Part shown: in pieces, positions 17,151 through 26,566 of the stretch
How the letters are laid out: each line of letters starts with the position of its first letter
How positions within the stretch are numbered: the stretch's first letter is position 1
DNA from: Metabacillus litoralis
GTDB lineage: Bacteria; Bacillota; Bacilli; Bacillales; Bacillaceae
Length of the DNA stretch: 64,000 bases
Assembly: GCF_007994985.1 (NCBI RefSeq)
Contig: NZ_VOQF01000006.1
Span: 372,001-436,000, forward strand
Direction: 5' to 3'
Translations under genes and position numbers: made by a program
The notes under the pieces: generated by a model
What the model saw: only the letters and a program-made list of their open reading frames with translations
What the model was told of the DNA's origin: nothing
Databases searched by the model: none

Positions 17151-17172
17151 AGAAAGTTTCAAATAAAAATCA

Positions 17173-17946
17173 TTATGCTAGAATATGATATCCTGAATCA
17201 ACGTGAAGGTTTTCACCCGTCATTCCTCTAGATAAATCACTGAATAGGAATAAAGCAGTATCTCCTACTTCTTCTGGTGTTGTTGTACGACGAAGTGGTG
17301 AGCGCTCTTCAATTTCTTTTAAAATTGAATTAAAATCACTAATACCCTTCGCTGAAAGTGTACGTATTGGACCAGCTGAAATAGAATTAACACGAATTCC
17401 ATCTTTTCCAAGGTCACTTGCCAAGTATCTTACACTTGCATCTAGTGAAGCTTTTGCAACACCCATAACATTGTAATTAGGTAATACACGCTCTCCACCA
17501 AGATATGTTAAAGTAACAATGCTTCCTCCCTCAGACATTAGAGATCTCGCTTCTTTAGCTACAGCTGTTAAAGAATATGAGCTAATATTATGCGCTAATA
17601 AAAAGCCATCACGTGTTGTGTTTAAATACTCTCCTTGAAGCTCTTCTTTATGAGCAAATGCGATACAATGAGCTATGCCATGTATAACACCTACTTCTTC
17701 TTTAATCTTAGTAAAACATGTTTTAACTTCCTCATCATTTGTTACATCACAAGGTAAAACAAGAGAATCATTTCGCTCTAGAGATTCTGCTAAATCACGA
17801 ACAGATTTTTCTAAGCGTTCTCCAGCATAAGTAAAGATTAACTTTGCTCCTGCATTATGTAAAGAACGTGCAATTCCCCATGCAATGCTACGTTTGTTTG
17901 CTACTCCCATGACCACTATATTACGTCCACTAAGTGATAAATTCAT
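17173..17946 (-). CDS. fabI: FabI, enoyl-[acyl-carrier-protein] reductase (NADH)
   Basis: The 257-residue short-chain dehydrogenase-type enzyme catalyses the last reductive step of fatty-acid elongation. It has the nucleotide-binding start GVANKRSIAWGIA, the catalytic YNVMGVAK (Tyr-x6-Lys arrangement of FabI), and a C-terminal GMTGENLHVDSGYHI. Length matches B. subtilis FabI. AGGAGGCTGTAT precedes the ATG. A FapR-type operator lies just upstream (17976-17995), so repression by FapR relieved by malonyl-CoA is likely. Confidence 0.95.
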   Translation of the reverse strand: MNLSLSGRNIVVMGVANKRSIAWGIARSLHNAGAKLIFTYAGERLEKSVRDLAESLERNDSLVLPCDVTNDEEVKTCFTKIKEEVGVIHGIAHCIAFAHKEELQGEYLNTTRDGFLLAHNISSYSLTAVAKEARSLMSEGGSIVTLTYLGGERVLPNYNVMGVAKASLDASVRYLASDLGKDGIRVNSISAGPIRTLSAKGISDFNSILKEIEERSPLRRTTTPEEVGDTALFLFSDLSRGMTGENLHVDSGYHILA

Positions 17947-17975
17947 ATACAGCCTCCTAAAATTAATACATGTTA

Positions 17976-17995
17976 TTAGTACCTGGTTATAATTA
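17976..17995. promoter_or_regulatory. Probable FapR operator upstream of fabI
   Basis: TTAGTACCTGGTTATAATTA lies 30 bp before the fabI start codon. It resembles the FapR operator core (TTAGTACC-N2-GT...TAAT) known from Bacillus lipid genes. It matches the site before fabHA in this window at 15 of 20 positions. Confidence 0.7.
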
Positions 17996-18074
17996 TATCA
18001 CTAAAAATCAAAAATCGCTATTTAGTTTATGGTACAGTTAATATTCCTTGTTTTCTGAGTTTATCTTTAATTTT

Positions 18075-18418
18075 GCTATTAGTCATTTGAAGAACAAAAA
18101 CATACTAAGACTAAAATCACTAAATTTTAAGAAAGTAATTAGTTCGTTCCATTGCGCTGCAGACACTTGCTTTCCGCGGGGAGGAAGCTGAGCCTCCTCG
18201 GCGCAAGCGCCTGTGGGGTCTCAGCATTTCCTCTGCACCCGCAGGAGTCAAGTGTCTTCCGCTCCATTACACTAGTTCTTATAAATAAGTATGCAAAATC
18301 AAAAAAACTATTAAAAACGGCAAATAAAAACCCGAACTATTAGGCGAATGTTTAATTAAATTATCACCTAATAATTCGAGTTTATCATTAGCTTAAATAC
18401 TAATGCCCCAACCTCTTT
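18075..18418 (-). repeat. 345-bp MITE-like element, copy C (minus orientation, degenerate distal end)
   Basis: Read on the minus strand this starts GAGGTTGGGGCATTAGTATTT, then a CGAATTATTAGGTGAT...CGCCTAATAGTTCGGG hairpin with T-run, then a GC-rich core between CTAGTGTAATGGAGCGGAAG and CGCAATGGAACGAACTA. Order and length match copies at 24078 and 41974; the distal inverted repeat is eroded. It lies between thiD and fabI. Short open frames inside it are not genes. Confidence 0.8.
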
Positions 18419-18547
18419 AAATTTATTTATACCGTAATTAAACCTTGCCACTGTATACATAGTTATTGATTCCTCTGCAAGGGTTTCACTTTCCTTCCAG
18501 TTTTTATGGAGGGGTAGCTTAATCATTCACCACCTATAGGGCGGAAT

Positions 18548-19351
18548 TTAGAAACGTGTCTTGTTAAAAGCCCAATGATTTGTTGGACCATGTCCACTAC
18601 CAAAGCCTAATTCCTCTTCAATTGCCGCCTGAATAAATGACTTTGCTGTAGTTACCGCTTCTGATACTGATCTACCTTTACTTATTTCAGCAGTGATCGC
18701 AGCAGCATAGGTACAGCCTGTGCCATGTGTATGTTTTGTCTCTTTTCTTGGTCCTGTAAACTCTTCAAAGTACTGTCCATCATAAAGTAAATCACTCACA
18801 GTATCTCCTAAGATATCGTGACCACCTTTAATGATGACATGTTGAGCACCTAGTTGATGCAGTTTTTTTGCAGCGGCTTTTTTGTGATCTAACGTTACAA
18901 TCTTCATACCAGTTAAAACCTCTGCTTCAGGTATATTTGGAGTAATAACCTTGGCTAATGGTAATAATGAAGTAATTAAAGCTTCCACTGCTTCCTCAAG
19001 TAACAGAGATTGACCACCTTTTGCAACCATTACGGGATCAACGATAAGGTTTTCCCAGTTATATTCTCTAACTTGCTCTGAAACTAACTGAATCATCTCT
19101 GCATTAAAAAGCATTCCTGTTTTGATTGCATGTGGATTTAAGTCTGTTGCGATTGATTGAATTTGGGTTTTTAAGGCTTCCACAGATAATGGATACACTC
19201 CTTGAACTCCAAGTGTATTTTGTGCTGTTACAGCAGTTATCGCTGTCATGCCAAATACACCAAGCTCCTGGAATGTTTTTAAGTCGGCTTGAATACCTGC
19301 TCCCCCACCTGAATCAGATCCTGCTATTGTTAATGCACGAGGCACAGTCAT
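18548..19351 (-). CDS. thiD: ThiD, hydroxymethylpyrimidine (phosphate) kinase
   Basis: The 267-residue ribokinase-fold enzyme phosphorylates HMP and HMP-P for thiamine synthesis. Motifs: AGSDSGGGAGIQADLKTF (N-terminal substrate loop), IKTGML, ITPNIPEAEVLTG, VIIKGGH and the anion-hole HGTGCTYAAA with catalytic cysteine. It closes the tenI-thiO-S-G-F-D unit, starting 17 bp after thiF. No obvious terminator follows; a repeat element copy comes next. Confidence 0.93.
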   Translation of the reverse strand: MTVPRALTIAGSDSGGGAGIQADLKTFQELGVFGMTAITAVTAQNTLGVQGVYPLSVEALKTQIQSIATDLNPHAIKTGMLFNAEMIQLVSEQVREYNWENLIVDPVMVAKGGQSLLLEEAVEALITSLLPLAKVITPNIPEAEVLTGMKIVTLDHKKAAAKKLHQLGAQHVIIKGGHDILGDTVSDLLYDGQYFEEFTGPRKETKHTHGTGCTYAAAITAEISKGRSVSEAVTTAKSFIQAAIEEELGFGSGHGPTNHWAFNKTRF

Positions 19352-19368
19352 CTATATTCCCTTCTTTC

Positions 19369-20385
19369 CTACCCTATATAGCGATGATATATTTTCTTTG
19401 CTTCCGCAATATCCTTTGTTCCATGAATTAATGCGCGACCATCCTTAAATAACACAATTCGATGCTCACCAAATGTAAACGACATTAAAAAAGGATTTTC
19501 TAAAAATGCGTCTGCTAGTGGCTTAACTCTTTCAGAAATTTTTTCAAAGGATATATTTTTGTTCTCACTTGGTCTAATTTGAACTGTATCTCTTCCACAT
19601 AATACAGCTGCTTTTGTGCCTTTTTCAGCTGTTAAATAAGGATAAACAGGATCAGTACCACAAGTTGGACAAGCATCATTTTTTAAACGTGTCATATTAA
19701 TTGAAGAATATTGATTTTTCCATAAATCAAATGAAACAAGCTTGCTTCTTCTATTTTCCTCATCACCTACAAGAAGCTTTAATACTTCTGTTGTTTGATG
19801 TGATGCAACCATACTTACGATTGGTGAAATAACTCCAACTGTATCACATGTCATTCCATCAAATGGAATATGCTTCAGTAAACAATGCAGGCATGGTGTT
19901 TCATTTGGAATCACAGTGAAAGAAAGACCGTAGCTACCAACACAGCCACCATATATCCAAGGAATTTTATTTTTTAACGAGATATCATTTATTAATAATC
20001 TTGTTTCAAAATTATCTGTTGCATCCACAATGACATCCACTTCTTTAACAAAATCTTCAATGTTTGTAGAAGTAACATCTTCAACATATGCCTGTACATC
20101 TACTTCTGAATTAATTTTTTGTAAATGTAGCTTAGCAGCAATCGCTTTTGGCATACGATTTTGCGCATCTTCTTCTATATATAGCTGTTGTCTTTGTAGG
20201 TTGCTCCACTCGACATAATCACGATCAACAAGAGTTAATTTACCTATACCTGCTCTTGCAATCATTTCGGCATTTGCAGTTCCTAATGCCCCAGCACCAA
20301 CAACTAATACATGTTTAGCTTTTATGTTATTTTGCCCATTTTCTCCAATCGGTGAAAAAAGCATTTGTCTTGAATAACGTTCCAT
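19369..20385 (-). CDS. thiF: ThiF, sulfur-carrier ThiS adenylyltransferase
   Basis: The 338-residue E1-like enzyme adenylates the ThiS C-terminus. It has ATP-binding VVGAGALGTANAEMIARAG, the LVDRDYVEWSNLQRQ region, and zinc-type pairs CLHC and CPTC. The C-terminal ~80 residues (PSENKNISFEKISERVKPL onward) form an extra domain seen in Bacillus ThiF/MoeB-like proteins. The ATG overlaps the thiG stop by one base (TAATG), so translation is coupled. Confidence 0.92.
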   Translation of the reverse strand: MERYSRQMLFSPIGENGQNNIKAKHVLVVGAGALGTANAEMIARAGIGKLTLVDRDYVEWSNLQRQQLYIEEDAQNRMPKAIAAKLHLQKINSEVDVQAYVEDVTSTNIEDFVKEVDVIVDATDNFETRLLINDISLKNKIPWIYGGCVGSYGLSFTVIPNETPCLHCLLKHIPFDGMTCDTVGVISPIVSMVASHQTTEVLKLLVGDEENRRSKLVSFDLWKNQYSSINMTRLKNDACPTCGTDPVYPYLTAEKGTKAAVLCGRDTVQIRPSENKNISFEKISERVKPLADAFLENPFLMSFTFGEHRIVLFKDGRALIHGTKDIAEAKKIYHRYIG

Positions 20386-21152
20386 TAAGTTGTAATCATT
20401 CCTTCTGTAGGACTGCTTGCAATTGCATAATCCTTTTTAGCTATTCTACCAGCTTCATAACCCATTCTTCCAGCTTCAATAGCTGTTTTCATCGCAATAG
20501 CCATTTTAACTGGATCGTTTGCTGCAGAAACAGCTGTATTTAATAAAACTCCATCAGCACCAAGCTCCATTGCAAGTGCGGCATCAGAAGGAGAGCCAAT
20601 TCCAGCATCGATTATAACTGGTACCTTTGATTGTTCAATAATAAATGATAAATTTAGCGGATTTAAAATGCCTTGCCCAGAACCAATTGGTGAAGCACCT
20701 GGCATAATCGCATGAACACCTAATTCTTCTAGTTTTCTAGCAAGCACTACATCATCAGACGTATACGGTAAAACGATAAAGCCTTCTGCTAATAACATTT
20801 CACTTGCTTTTAGTGTTTCAACTGGATCAGGTAATAATGAGCGATCACAGCCAATCACCTCTACCTTAATCATGTCACACAAACCAGATGCTTTTGCAAG
20901 CTTGGCAATTCTTACTGCTTCTTCAGCTGTTTTAGCACCAGCAGTATTTGGCAATAGGGTATATTTTGAAACATCTAATTGCTCTAAGAAATTCGGTTGT
21001 GATTCCTCAAAAATATTCATTCGTCTTACAGCAAATGTAAGAATTTCAGATTCCGATTTTGCAACAGCTTCCTTCTGAATTTCAAATGATGGATATTTTC
21101 CTGTACCTAATAGTAATCTTGATTGAAATGTTTTGTTTGCGATTTTTAACAT
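20385..21152 (-). CDS. thiG: ThiG, thiazole synthase
   Basis: The 255-residue TIM-barrel enzyme forms the thiazole phosphate from DXP, dehydroglycine and ThiS-thiocarboxylate. Motifs: [12 protein letters not shown] at the N-terminus, [36 protein letters not shown] (Schiff-base lysine) and [30 protein letters not shown]. It follows thiS by 3 bp. Confidence 0.95.
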   Translation of the reverse strand: MLKIANKTFQSRLLLGTGKYPSFEIQKEAVAKSESEILTFAVRRMNIFEESQPNFLEQLDVSKYTLLPNTAGAKTAEEAVRIAKLAKASGLCDMIKVEVIGCDRSLLPDPVETLKASEMLLAEGFIVLPYTSDDVVLARKLEELGVHAIMPGASPIGSGQGILNPLNLSFIIEQSKVPVIIDAGIGSPSDAALAMELGADGVLLNTAVSAANDPVKMAIAMKTAIEAGRMGYEAGRIAKKDYAIASSPTEGMITT

Positions 21153-21155
21153 GTT

Positions 21156-21356
21156 TCATCCTCCTCCTACAAAATGAACTAGCTCAATTTCATCACCATT
21201 TTTGATGGTTGTTTCTTTATATTGATCTTTTAAAATAATGTCTCGATTATGTTCAACAATAACAAGTCGATCTTCTAGCTTGTAATAAGCTAATAGCTGT
21301 TGAATTGTGTTTACATCGTTTAATTCTACTAATTCGCCATTTAATTTTATGCTCAT
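21156..21356 (-). CDS. thiS: ThiS, sulfur-carrier protein
   Basis: The 66-residue ubiquitin-fold protein ends in VHFVGGG; the terminal glycine is adenylated by ThiF and converted to thiocarboxylate. The three-glycine ending is as in B. subtilis ThiS. It lies 4 bp after thiO and 3 bp before thiG. Confidence 0.93.
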   Translation of the reverse strand: MSIKLNGELVELNDVNTIQQLLAYYKLEDRLVIVEHNRDIILKDQYKETTIKNGDEIELVHFVGGG

Positions 21357-21360
21357 GTTA

Positions 21361-22479
21361 TCACCTCGCTGCCTTTGCTAGATTACGTGTGATGGAAAAA
21401 GCTTTTACATAATCTTCATTTAGTTTTCTTTTTAGAATTAAATCTCTAACCATCGTCCCTGTTTTTGGTGCTAGTAAAATACCATTTCGATAATGCCCTG
21501 TTGCAAAATAAATATTTTCTCCATTTGGATGCTGACCAATATAAGGCTTACCATCATCTGTTTGTGGTCTTAGTCCTGCCCATGTTTCAAGTAGCTTTGC
21601 AGATTTAATAGCAGGCAAAATCGGAGTTATTTTTTCGATCAGCGTCTGAATACCTCCAACTGTTGGTGTTGTACTCCAATCATCTTCAACCATTGTGGCA
21701 CCAACCACTAATCGACCATCACCTTTAGGAACAATATAGCAATGATCATAAAAAATCGTTTTTTCCAGACTAATATTTTCGCTAGATACAGCAAGACATT
21801 CACCTTTAACGGGCTTTACTTTCATCTCTAAATCAAGCTGTTTAAAGAAATAATCACTCCATACACCATTTGCGATGACAATATGACTACAGCTATATTC
21901 GCTTTGATTAGTAAAGAGAATATACTCTTCTTCACCTAGTTTTTTAATAGAATGAACTGGAGAGTTTTCAACTATCACAGCTCCTAGCAAACTAGCAGAT
22001 TTTGAAAAAGCCGCACATACATGTTTTGGGGAAACGTGACCATCTTCTGGTATATAAAGTCCACCCACAATTTCTTTAGAAAGATTAGGCTCCATAGCTA
22101 ATACCTGCTGTTTTGAATGCCATTCTAGTGAATGGTGTTCTTTCATAGCTGTTTTCAATACATATGCTTCTTGTTCTGTAAAAGCTAATTTATACATCCC
22201 TTTATCAACATACTGAATATTAATTTGTGATAAGTTCGTAAGATCATGCCTTAAGGTTTTATATTGCTGCTGACTTTCTTTAGCAAATTGAAAGAAAGCA
22301 TCATTGTTTTCAAGCTCTGAACTTGCCCCTAACATCCCAGCCGCAGCACTTGTTGCACCTGCTCCAACTTTATTACCTTCTAATACAACAACTGAGATAT
22401 TTTCCTTAGCTAATTGATAAGCAATAGATTGACCTATTATTCCTCCACCAATAATCCCAACATCATATTTTGCTTTCAT
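21361..22479 (-). CDS. thiO: ThiO, glycine oxidase
   Basis: The 372-residue FAD-dependent oxidase converts glycine to the imine used by ThiG. It has the Rossmann FAD motif GIIGGGIIGQSIAYQLA at the N-terminus, AGAGATSAAAGMLG, and the C-terminal TWAGLRPQTDDGKPYIG and YFATGHYRNGILLAP typical of the DAO family. It follows tenI by 6 bp. Confidence 0.93.
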   Translation of the reverse strand: MKAKYDVGIIGGGIIGQSIAYQLAKENISVVVLEGNKVGAGATSAAAGMLGASSELENNDAFFQFAKESQQQYKTLRHDLTNLSQINIQYVDKGMYKLAFTEQEAYVLKTAMKEHHSLEWHSKQQVLAMEPNLSKEIVGGLYIPEDGHVSPKHVCAAFSKSASLLGAVIVENSPVHSIKKLGEEEYILFTNQSEYSCSHIVIANGVWSDYFFKQLDLEMKVKPVKGECLAVSSENISLEKTIFYDHCYIVPKGDGRLVVGATMVEDDWSTTPTVGGIQTLIEKITPILPAIKSAKLLETWAGLRPQTDDGKPYIGQHPNGENIYFATGHYRNGILLAPKTGTMVRDLILKRKLNEDYVKAFSITRNLAKAAR

Positions 22480-22485
22480 TACGAT

Positions 22486-23085
22486 TCACCCCTCTGCAAT
22501 AGATTTTCTTAATTCCTTTAGAGCGGTAATTGGGTCATCACTTTGCATAACGTAAGACATAACCGCAATCCCCTTTAGCTTTAAACCTTTAAGTTCACTT
22601 ATATTTGAAGGATCAATTCCTCCTATTGCAATAACAGGAATTTTAATTTTTTCAAGTATTTCACGTAATTGCTTTACTCCTCTTGGCGCAAGATTTTCTT
22701 TTGAATTTGTTTTAAAAATATGACCATATATCACATAATCAGCACCAGCTTTTTCACACATCAACGCTTCTTCTAAAGAATGAACAGAGCTACCTATTCT
22801 TAATGATGAATTGTATTTTTTTACTTTTTCTGTTGAAAAGCTATGACCAGGTAAATGAACATTTGGGATATGATTTAGTAAAGCAACGTCAAGACGATCA
22901 TTTATCACTAATTTCTCTTTTGGCACACCTTGTTCTATTAACTTAGTAACAATACTCATTAGCTCTGACGCTGTTTTGTTTCTTTCTCGAATATGAATAT
23001 AATCCACTTCTTTATGCATGAATAGAAGGCGGTTGGTTAATTCCACTGTGGATTGTTTACCATCTGTTATTACGTGTATCTCCAT
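22486..23085 (-). CDS. tenI: TenI, thiazole tautomerase
   Basis: The 199-residue ThiE-like TIM barrel is the first gene behind the TPP riboswitch. Position and sequence (HVITDGKQS, ELVNDRLD-like VINDRLDVAL, VHSLEEALMCEKAGADYVIYGHIFKT, VIAIGGIDPSNI) fit TenI, which aromatises the thiazole product. ThiE is the alternative, but the gene order fits TenI. I start at the ATG at 23085 after AGGTGAGC; an upstream in-frame GTG overlaps that site. tenA, which precedes tenI in B. subtilis, is absent here. Confidence 0.85.
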   Translation of the reverse strand: MEIHVITDGKQSTVELTNRLLFMHKEVDYIHIRERNKTASELMSIVTKLIEQGVPKEKLVINDRLDVALLNHIPNVHLPGHSFSTEKVKKYNSSLRIGSSVHSLEEALMCEKAGADYVIYGHIFKTNSKENLAPRGVKQLREILEKIKIPVIAIGGIDPSNISELKGLKLKGIAVMSYVMQSDDPITALKELRKSIAEG

Positions 23086-23122
23086 AATGCTCACCTATTT
23101 TTTATAAACTGTGAATAAATGC

Positions 23123-23154
23123 AAAAAACCACTTTCTTGGTAAGAAAGTGGTTA
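23123..23154 (-). terminator. Riboswitch-controlled terminator of the thi operon
   Basis: On the minus strand AACCACTTTCTT and AAGAAAGTGGTT form a 12-bp stem followed by T6. It lies between the TPP aptamer and tenI. Its 5' arm (CCACTTTC) can also pair with GAAGTGG at the 3' edge of the aptamer, which gives a plausible antiterminator. Confidence 0.88.
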
Positions 23155-23170
23155 CATACATAAGGAATAT

Positions 23171-23275
23171 GCCGTAATCCACTTCCCTACGCTGGTATAA
23201 TCCAGATCAGGTTATGAGGGTCTTAAAGAAACACTTTAATCTCAGCCCTTGAAAATTAGGGCACCCCTAGCGGTT
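23171..23275 (-). promoter_or_regulatory. TPP riboswitch (THI-box) controlling tenI-thiO-S-G-F-D
   Basis: The minus strand contains the conserved aptamer words CGCTAGGGGTGCCC, AGGGCTGAGA, ACCCTCATAACCTGATCTGG and ATACCAGCGTAGGGAAGTGG in order. These are the hallmark P2-P5 sequences of the TPP aptamer. Binding of thiamine pyrophosphate should favour the downstream terminator. Confidence 0.97.
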
Positions 23276-23605
23276 ATCTTTATAATATTTAATTCTATCA
23301 TACCAAATGATTTTTAACTTTCAAGGAAAAAACTCAAATCTATTAGAAATATTATGGTTCTAAATTAGGTAAGAGAAAACTTCTCTAGAATATCGCTCCG
23401 ATTGTAGAAGATCGTTTTAAGCATGTGCCCCTGTTTAAATCTATTGTATAGTATGTTAGTTCTGCGCATTGAACTTTTTTGTGTTATTCTTCTTGAACAT
23501 TAGCATTTGATTTGATAAGAAGTTCATGAAAACTTTTTTGCAACACAATTTTCTCAAAATTTTTTTGTTATACTAAAACTAATATAAGACATGGAGGTAT
23601 ATAAG

Positions 23606-23911
23606 ATGGTAAAAGGAAGAATAAGACATATGGCGGTTTTCACTTTAAAAAGTCAAAGAAATTCAGTTGATACCAAGAAATTTTTAGCAGACGGAGAAAA
23701 AATATTAAGCTCCATACCAATAGTAGAAAATTTCGAGGTGCTAAAACAAGTAAGTAAAAAATATGATTTTGATTTTGGTTTTTCAATGGAGTTTGAAAAT
23801 CAAGAAGCTTATGATACATATAATGCTCATCCTGATCATCAAGCATTTGTTGAGGAAAGATGGAAAAAAGAAGTTGAACGATTTCAAGAAATTGATTTTG
23901 AAATTTGCTAA
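23606..23911 (+). CDS. Dabb-type (stress-responsive alpha/beta-barrel) protein
   Basis: The 101-residue protein has the Dabb ferredoxin-like pattern: IRHMAVFTLK at the start, a central LSSIPIVENFEVLKQVS, DFGFSMEFENQEAYDTYNAHPDHQAFVEE and a final strand. Members are dimeric small proteins of mostly unknown activity, often linked to stress. GGAGGTATATAAG precedes the ATG at 23606. The gene is divergent from the thi operon and convergent with the antiporter gene. Confidence 0.85.
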   Translation: MVKGRIRHMAVFTLKSQRNSVDTKKFLADGEKILSSIPIVENFEVLKQVSKKYDFDFGFSMEFENQEAYDTYNAHPDHQAFVEERWKKEVERFQEIDFEIC

Positions 23912-24077
23912 GCCTATGAAAAATAGGTATTTTATATAGTCTCCTTAGGCTGAAAGAGAACAACTCTGATTTTAGTATATTGAAATTAGGAGCAATCTTT
24001 CACAAAACAACTTTATAATGAATTTCAGATAAATAACATTATTTCATTAATTAGCACCATAATCTGGCCTAATTGAA

Positions 24078-24423
24078 AAAAAGAGGCTGGGACATAAGTA
24101 TTTAAGTTAATGAAAAACCCGAATTGTTAGGTGATATATCATTCGCCTAATAGTTCGGGTTTTTATTTGCTGTCATCAATAGATTTTTTTGATTTTGCAT
24201 ACTAATTCTAAGAACTAGTGGAATGGAGCGGAAGACACTCGGGCACCTACGGGAATTGAGGAAAGGCTGAGACCCCGCAGGTATGCCGAGGAGGCTCAGC
24301 TTCCTCCCCGTGGAACGCGAGTGTCTGCAGCGCAATGGAACGAACTTGTTTCTTTCAGCTTAATGAATTTAGTTTTATTCGTCTTATTGTATGACTTCTT
24401 TACTTATGTCCTAGCCTCTTTTT
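24078..24423 (+). repeat. 345-bp MITE-like element, copy A (best preserved)
   Basis: The ends are inverted repeats: AAAAAGAGGCTGGGACATAAG on the left and the complement of AAAAAGAGGCTAGGACATAAG on the right (one mismatch in 21). Inside are a terminator-like hairpin (ACCCGAATTGTTAGG...CCTAATAGTTCGGGT plus T5) and a GC-rich structured core. It lies between the convergent Dabb and antiporter genes. It has no transposase. Confidence 0.85.
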
Positions 24424-24546
24424 ATTAAGTTCTACTTTAAACAATCTGATTATGGTCAAAATGACTTATTTTGTATAAGATTAGACTCAATATTACTTGT
24501 AGAGTTAAAAGCTTTAACAAATAATATTTTTATAACTACGCGAAAA

Positions 24547-26400
24547 TCAATAATTAAACTCAAGCTCCTGTCTTAACTCATTCACATATTCTCTTGAGCC
24601 AGTAACAATCAAACGATCTCCCAGCTTCAAGTCTGTGTCTCCATGTGGTACAAGTGAATCTTTCCCTCTAAAGATACGTACAAAGATAATATCTCCAGTA
24701 AACGGGAAATTACGTAATAGGATATTATCATATTTCGCATTGTTTAAATTAATTTGGTAAAGTGTTGTTTCTTGATTTGTTAAAATTCTCATAACACTTG
24801 GTGCTTCAATGAGTGCTCGTAGCATTGTTTTTGTTGAAAGCAGTGTGGAGAAAATATCGATACCTTTATCCTTAAGCTTTGCTCCCAAATCTGGAGAAGC
24901 TACACTTGCAATTACTCGTTCAACTTCCTGCTCTTTAGCAAACAATGCTATTTCTGCATTTCGTTCTTCATTTCCAGTTGCAACGACAATTAAATCTACA
25001 TCAAATGCATTTTGTTCTTTTAAAGTGTCTAAATTAAAGTCTATAACTTCTCGGATATCAAAAAGCGATTGTGATATTTGCTTATCTATTTTATCTTGAT
25101 GTACATGATAAACTGTTGTTTCATATAGCTCTGGATTTAATTCTCTTGTAACTGGTAATGACATTTGGTTTGCGCCAATAAAGGAAACCTTAATCTTCGT
25201 TTGCTCTGCTTCACTTTTTGGGAAAAGCTTTTTAAAGAAAATTGGCGTGACTATACTTGTAATAACAGCTACTAAAATGAGCGCTCCTGACATCTCTGAT
25301 GTAATAATCTCCATTCTTTCACCAATAGTCGCGGCAGCAATAACCAATGAAAGAGTCGAAGTTAAAAGGAAACCAGAAGCTAATGTTGTTTTTAAGTCAT
25401 ACCATCTTCTTAAATATAAGATTGGTACTATTTTAGATATTAATAACGCAATAAATAATAACGGAATTAACAAGAAGATATTTGGGTCTTTAAACAATGC
25501 CCAAATGTCTAGCTCTACCCCTACCATTACAAAGAATATTGGAATAAGAAAGCCATAACCGAAAGAATCAAGCTTCTGAACCATTTCTTTATTTGGTGAT
25601 AATAGCGAAACAAGTACACCTGCTAAGAATGCACCTAGAATATTCTCAGCTCCAATTGTTTCAGATATGGCTACTAAGAGAATGATTAATGTAAATACTG
25701 CTCTTGTACCGATTTGAATCGTTCCTTTAGACATCGTTTCAATAAAGGAGCGATTTTTAAAGGTTTTACCTAAGAAGTACAGTGCTACACCAGCTCCAAA
25801 GAGAATTAATAATAGCCATGTATTATTATCTCCCCCGCCATATATCGATGCAAAAACGGCTAAAAGAATCATTGTTACTAAATCAGCAACTACCGCGACG
25901 AGTAAAATAATTTGCCCAATATTAGATTTCATTATTTGGGCATCTTTTAAGGTTGGTACAACAACACCAAGTGAAATTGTGGAAATGATTAGTGTCATTA
26001 AAAAGGCATTATCCATTAAACCTATCCAAACAAATCCATATGAAAGTAATAATGATAATGCAAATATGCCACTAAATACTACGAGAGATACTACAAACGC
26101 ATTAGGGACATCTTTCCCTGAAGGCAGTTTTTCCTTCTTTTTACCTCCTGCAAATGCAGTAAAGTCAATTTCTAATCCACTTAAAAACATAAGAAAAATA
26201 AATCCTAGTAGTGAAAGTGTTTCAAGCCACATATCTTGATGAACAACATCGAAACCACTTTTACCAATTATAAGACCTACAATTATTTCAGCCACAACCA
26301 CCGGCATAAAATTCATTTTCAAGCGGTGTAGTAATATTGGTGTTAAAAATGCAGCTAAAATGACTATAACTAGTGAAGTAACGGATGCACCGTGCATCAT
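24547..26400 (-). CDS. yjbQ: YjbQ-like CPA2 cation/proton antiporter with TrkA-N domain
   Basis: The 617-residue membrane protein has an N-terminal transport domain of about 12 helices (residues ~1-390) with the CPA2 GxFLAGVLVS block (NILGAFLAGVLVS). A Rossmann RCK-N segment follows (VSFIGANQMSLPVTREL ... DVDLIVVATGNEERNAEIA), then an RCK-C-like end (DLKLGDRLIVTGSREYV). It should exchange K+ or Na+ for protons under nucleotide gating. B. subtilis YjbQ has the same length and neighbourhood. GGAGGGAT precedes two adjacent ATG codons. Confidence 0.9.
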   Translation of the reverse strand: MMHGASVTSLVIVILAAFLTPILLHRLKMNFMPVVVAEIIVGLIIGKSGFDVVHQDMWLETLSLLGFIFLMFLSGLEIDFTAFAGGKKKEKLPSGKDVPNAFVVSLVVFSGIFALSLLLSYGFVWIGLMDNAFLMTLIISTISLGVVVPTLKDAQIMKSNIGQIILLVAVVADLVTMILLAVFASIYGGGDNNTWLLLILFGAGVALYFLGKTFKNRSFIETMSKGTIQIGTRAVFTLIILLVAISETIGAENILGAFLAGVLVSLLSPNKEMVQKLDSFGYGFLIPIFFVMVGVELDIWALFKDPNIFLLIPLLFIALLISKIVPILYLRRWYDLKTTLASGFLLTSTLSLVIAAATIGERMEIITSEMSGALILVAVITSIVTPIFFKKLFPKSEAEQTKIKVSFIGANQMSLPVTRELNPELYETTVYHVHQDKIDKQISQSLFDIREVIDFNLDTLKEQNAFDVDLIVVATGNEERNAEIALFAKEQEVERVIASVASPDLGAKLKDKGIDIFSTLLSTKTMLRALIEAPSVMRILTNQETTLYQINLNNAKYDNILLRNFPFTGDIIFVRIFRGKDSLVPHGDTDLKLGDRLIVTGSREYVNELRQELEFNY

Positions 26401-26566
26401 ATCCCTCCTTTATATAAATAAGTATTGATTATATTCATTTGTTTATTGATTAGCCTTTAAGTATGCATAATCTATACAATAAGCATATATAAAATGCTGG
26501 GAATTTTGTATTTATATGCTTCAATATTGTCTATAATTTCTACATAAGTCAAATAAGATATATTGT

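Noticed and set aside
18152-18343. Open frame inside repeat copy C (and the matching one at 24147-24335)
   Set aside because: It lies wholly within the structured core of the 345-bp element, has no ribosome-binding site and is explained by the GC-rich repeat.
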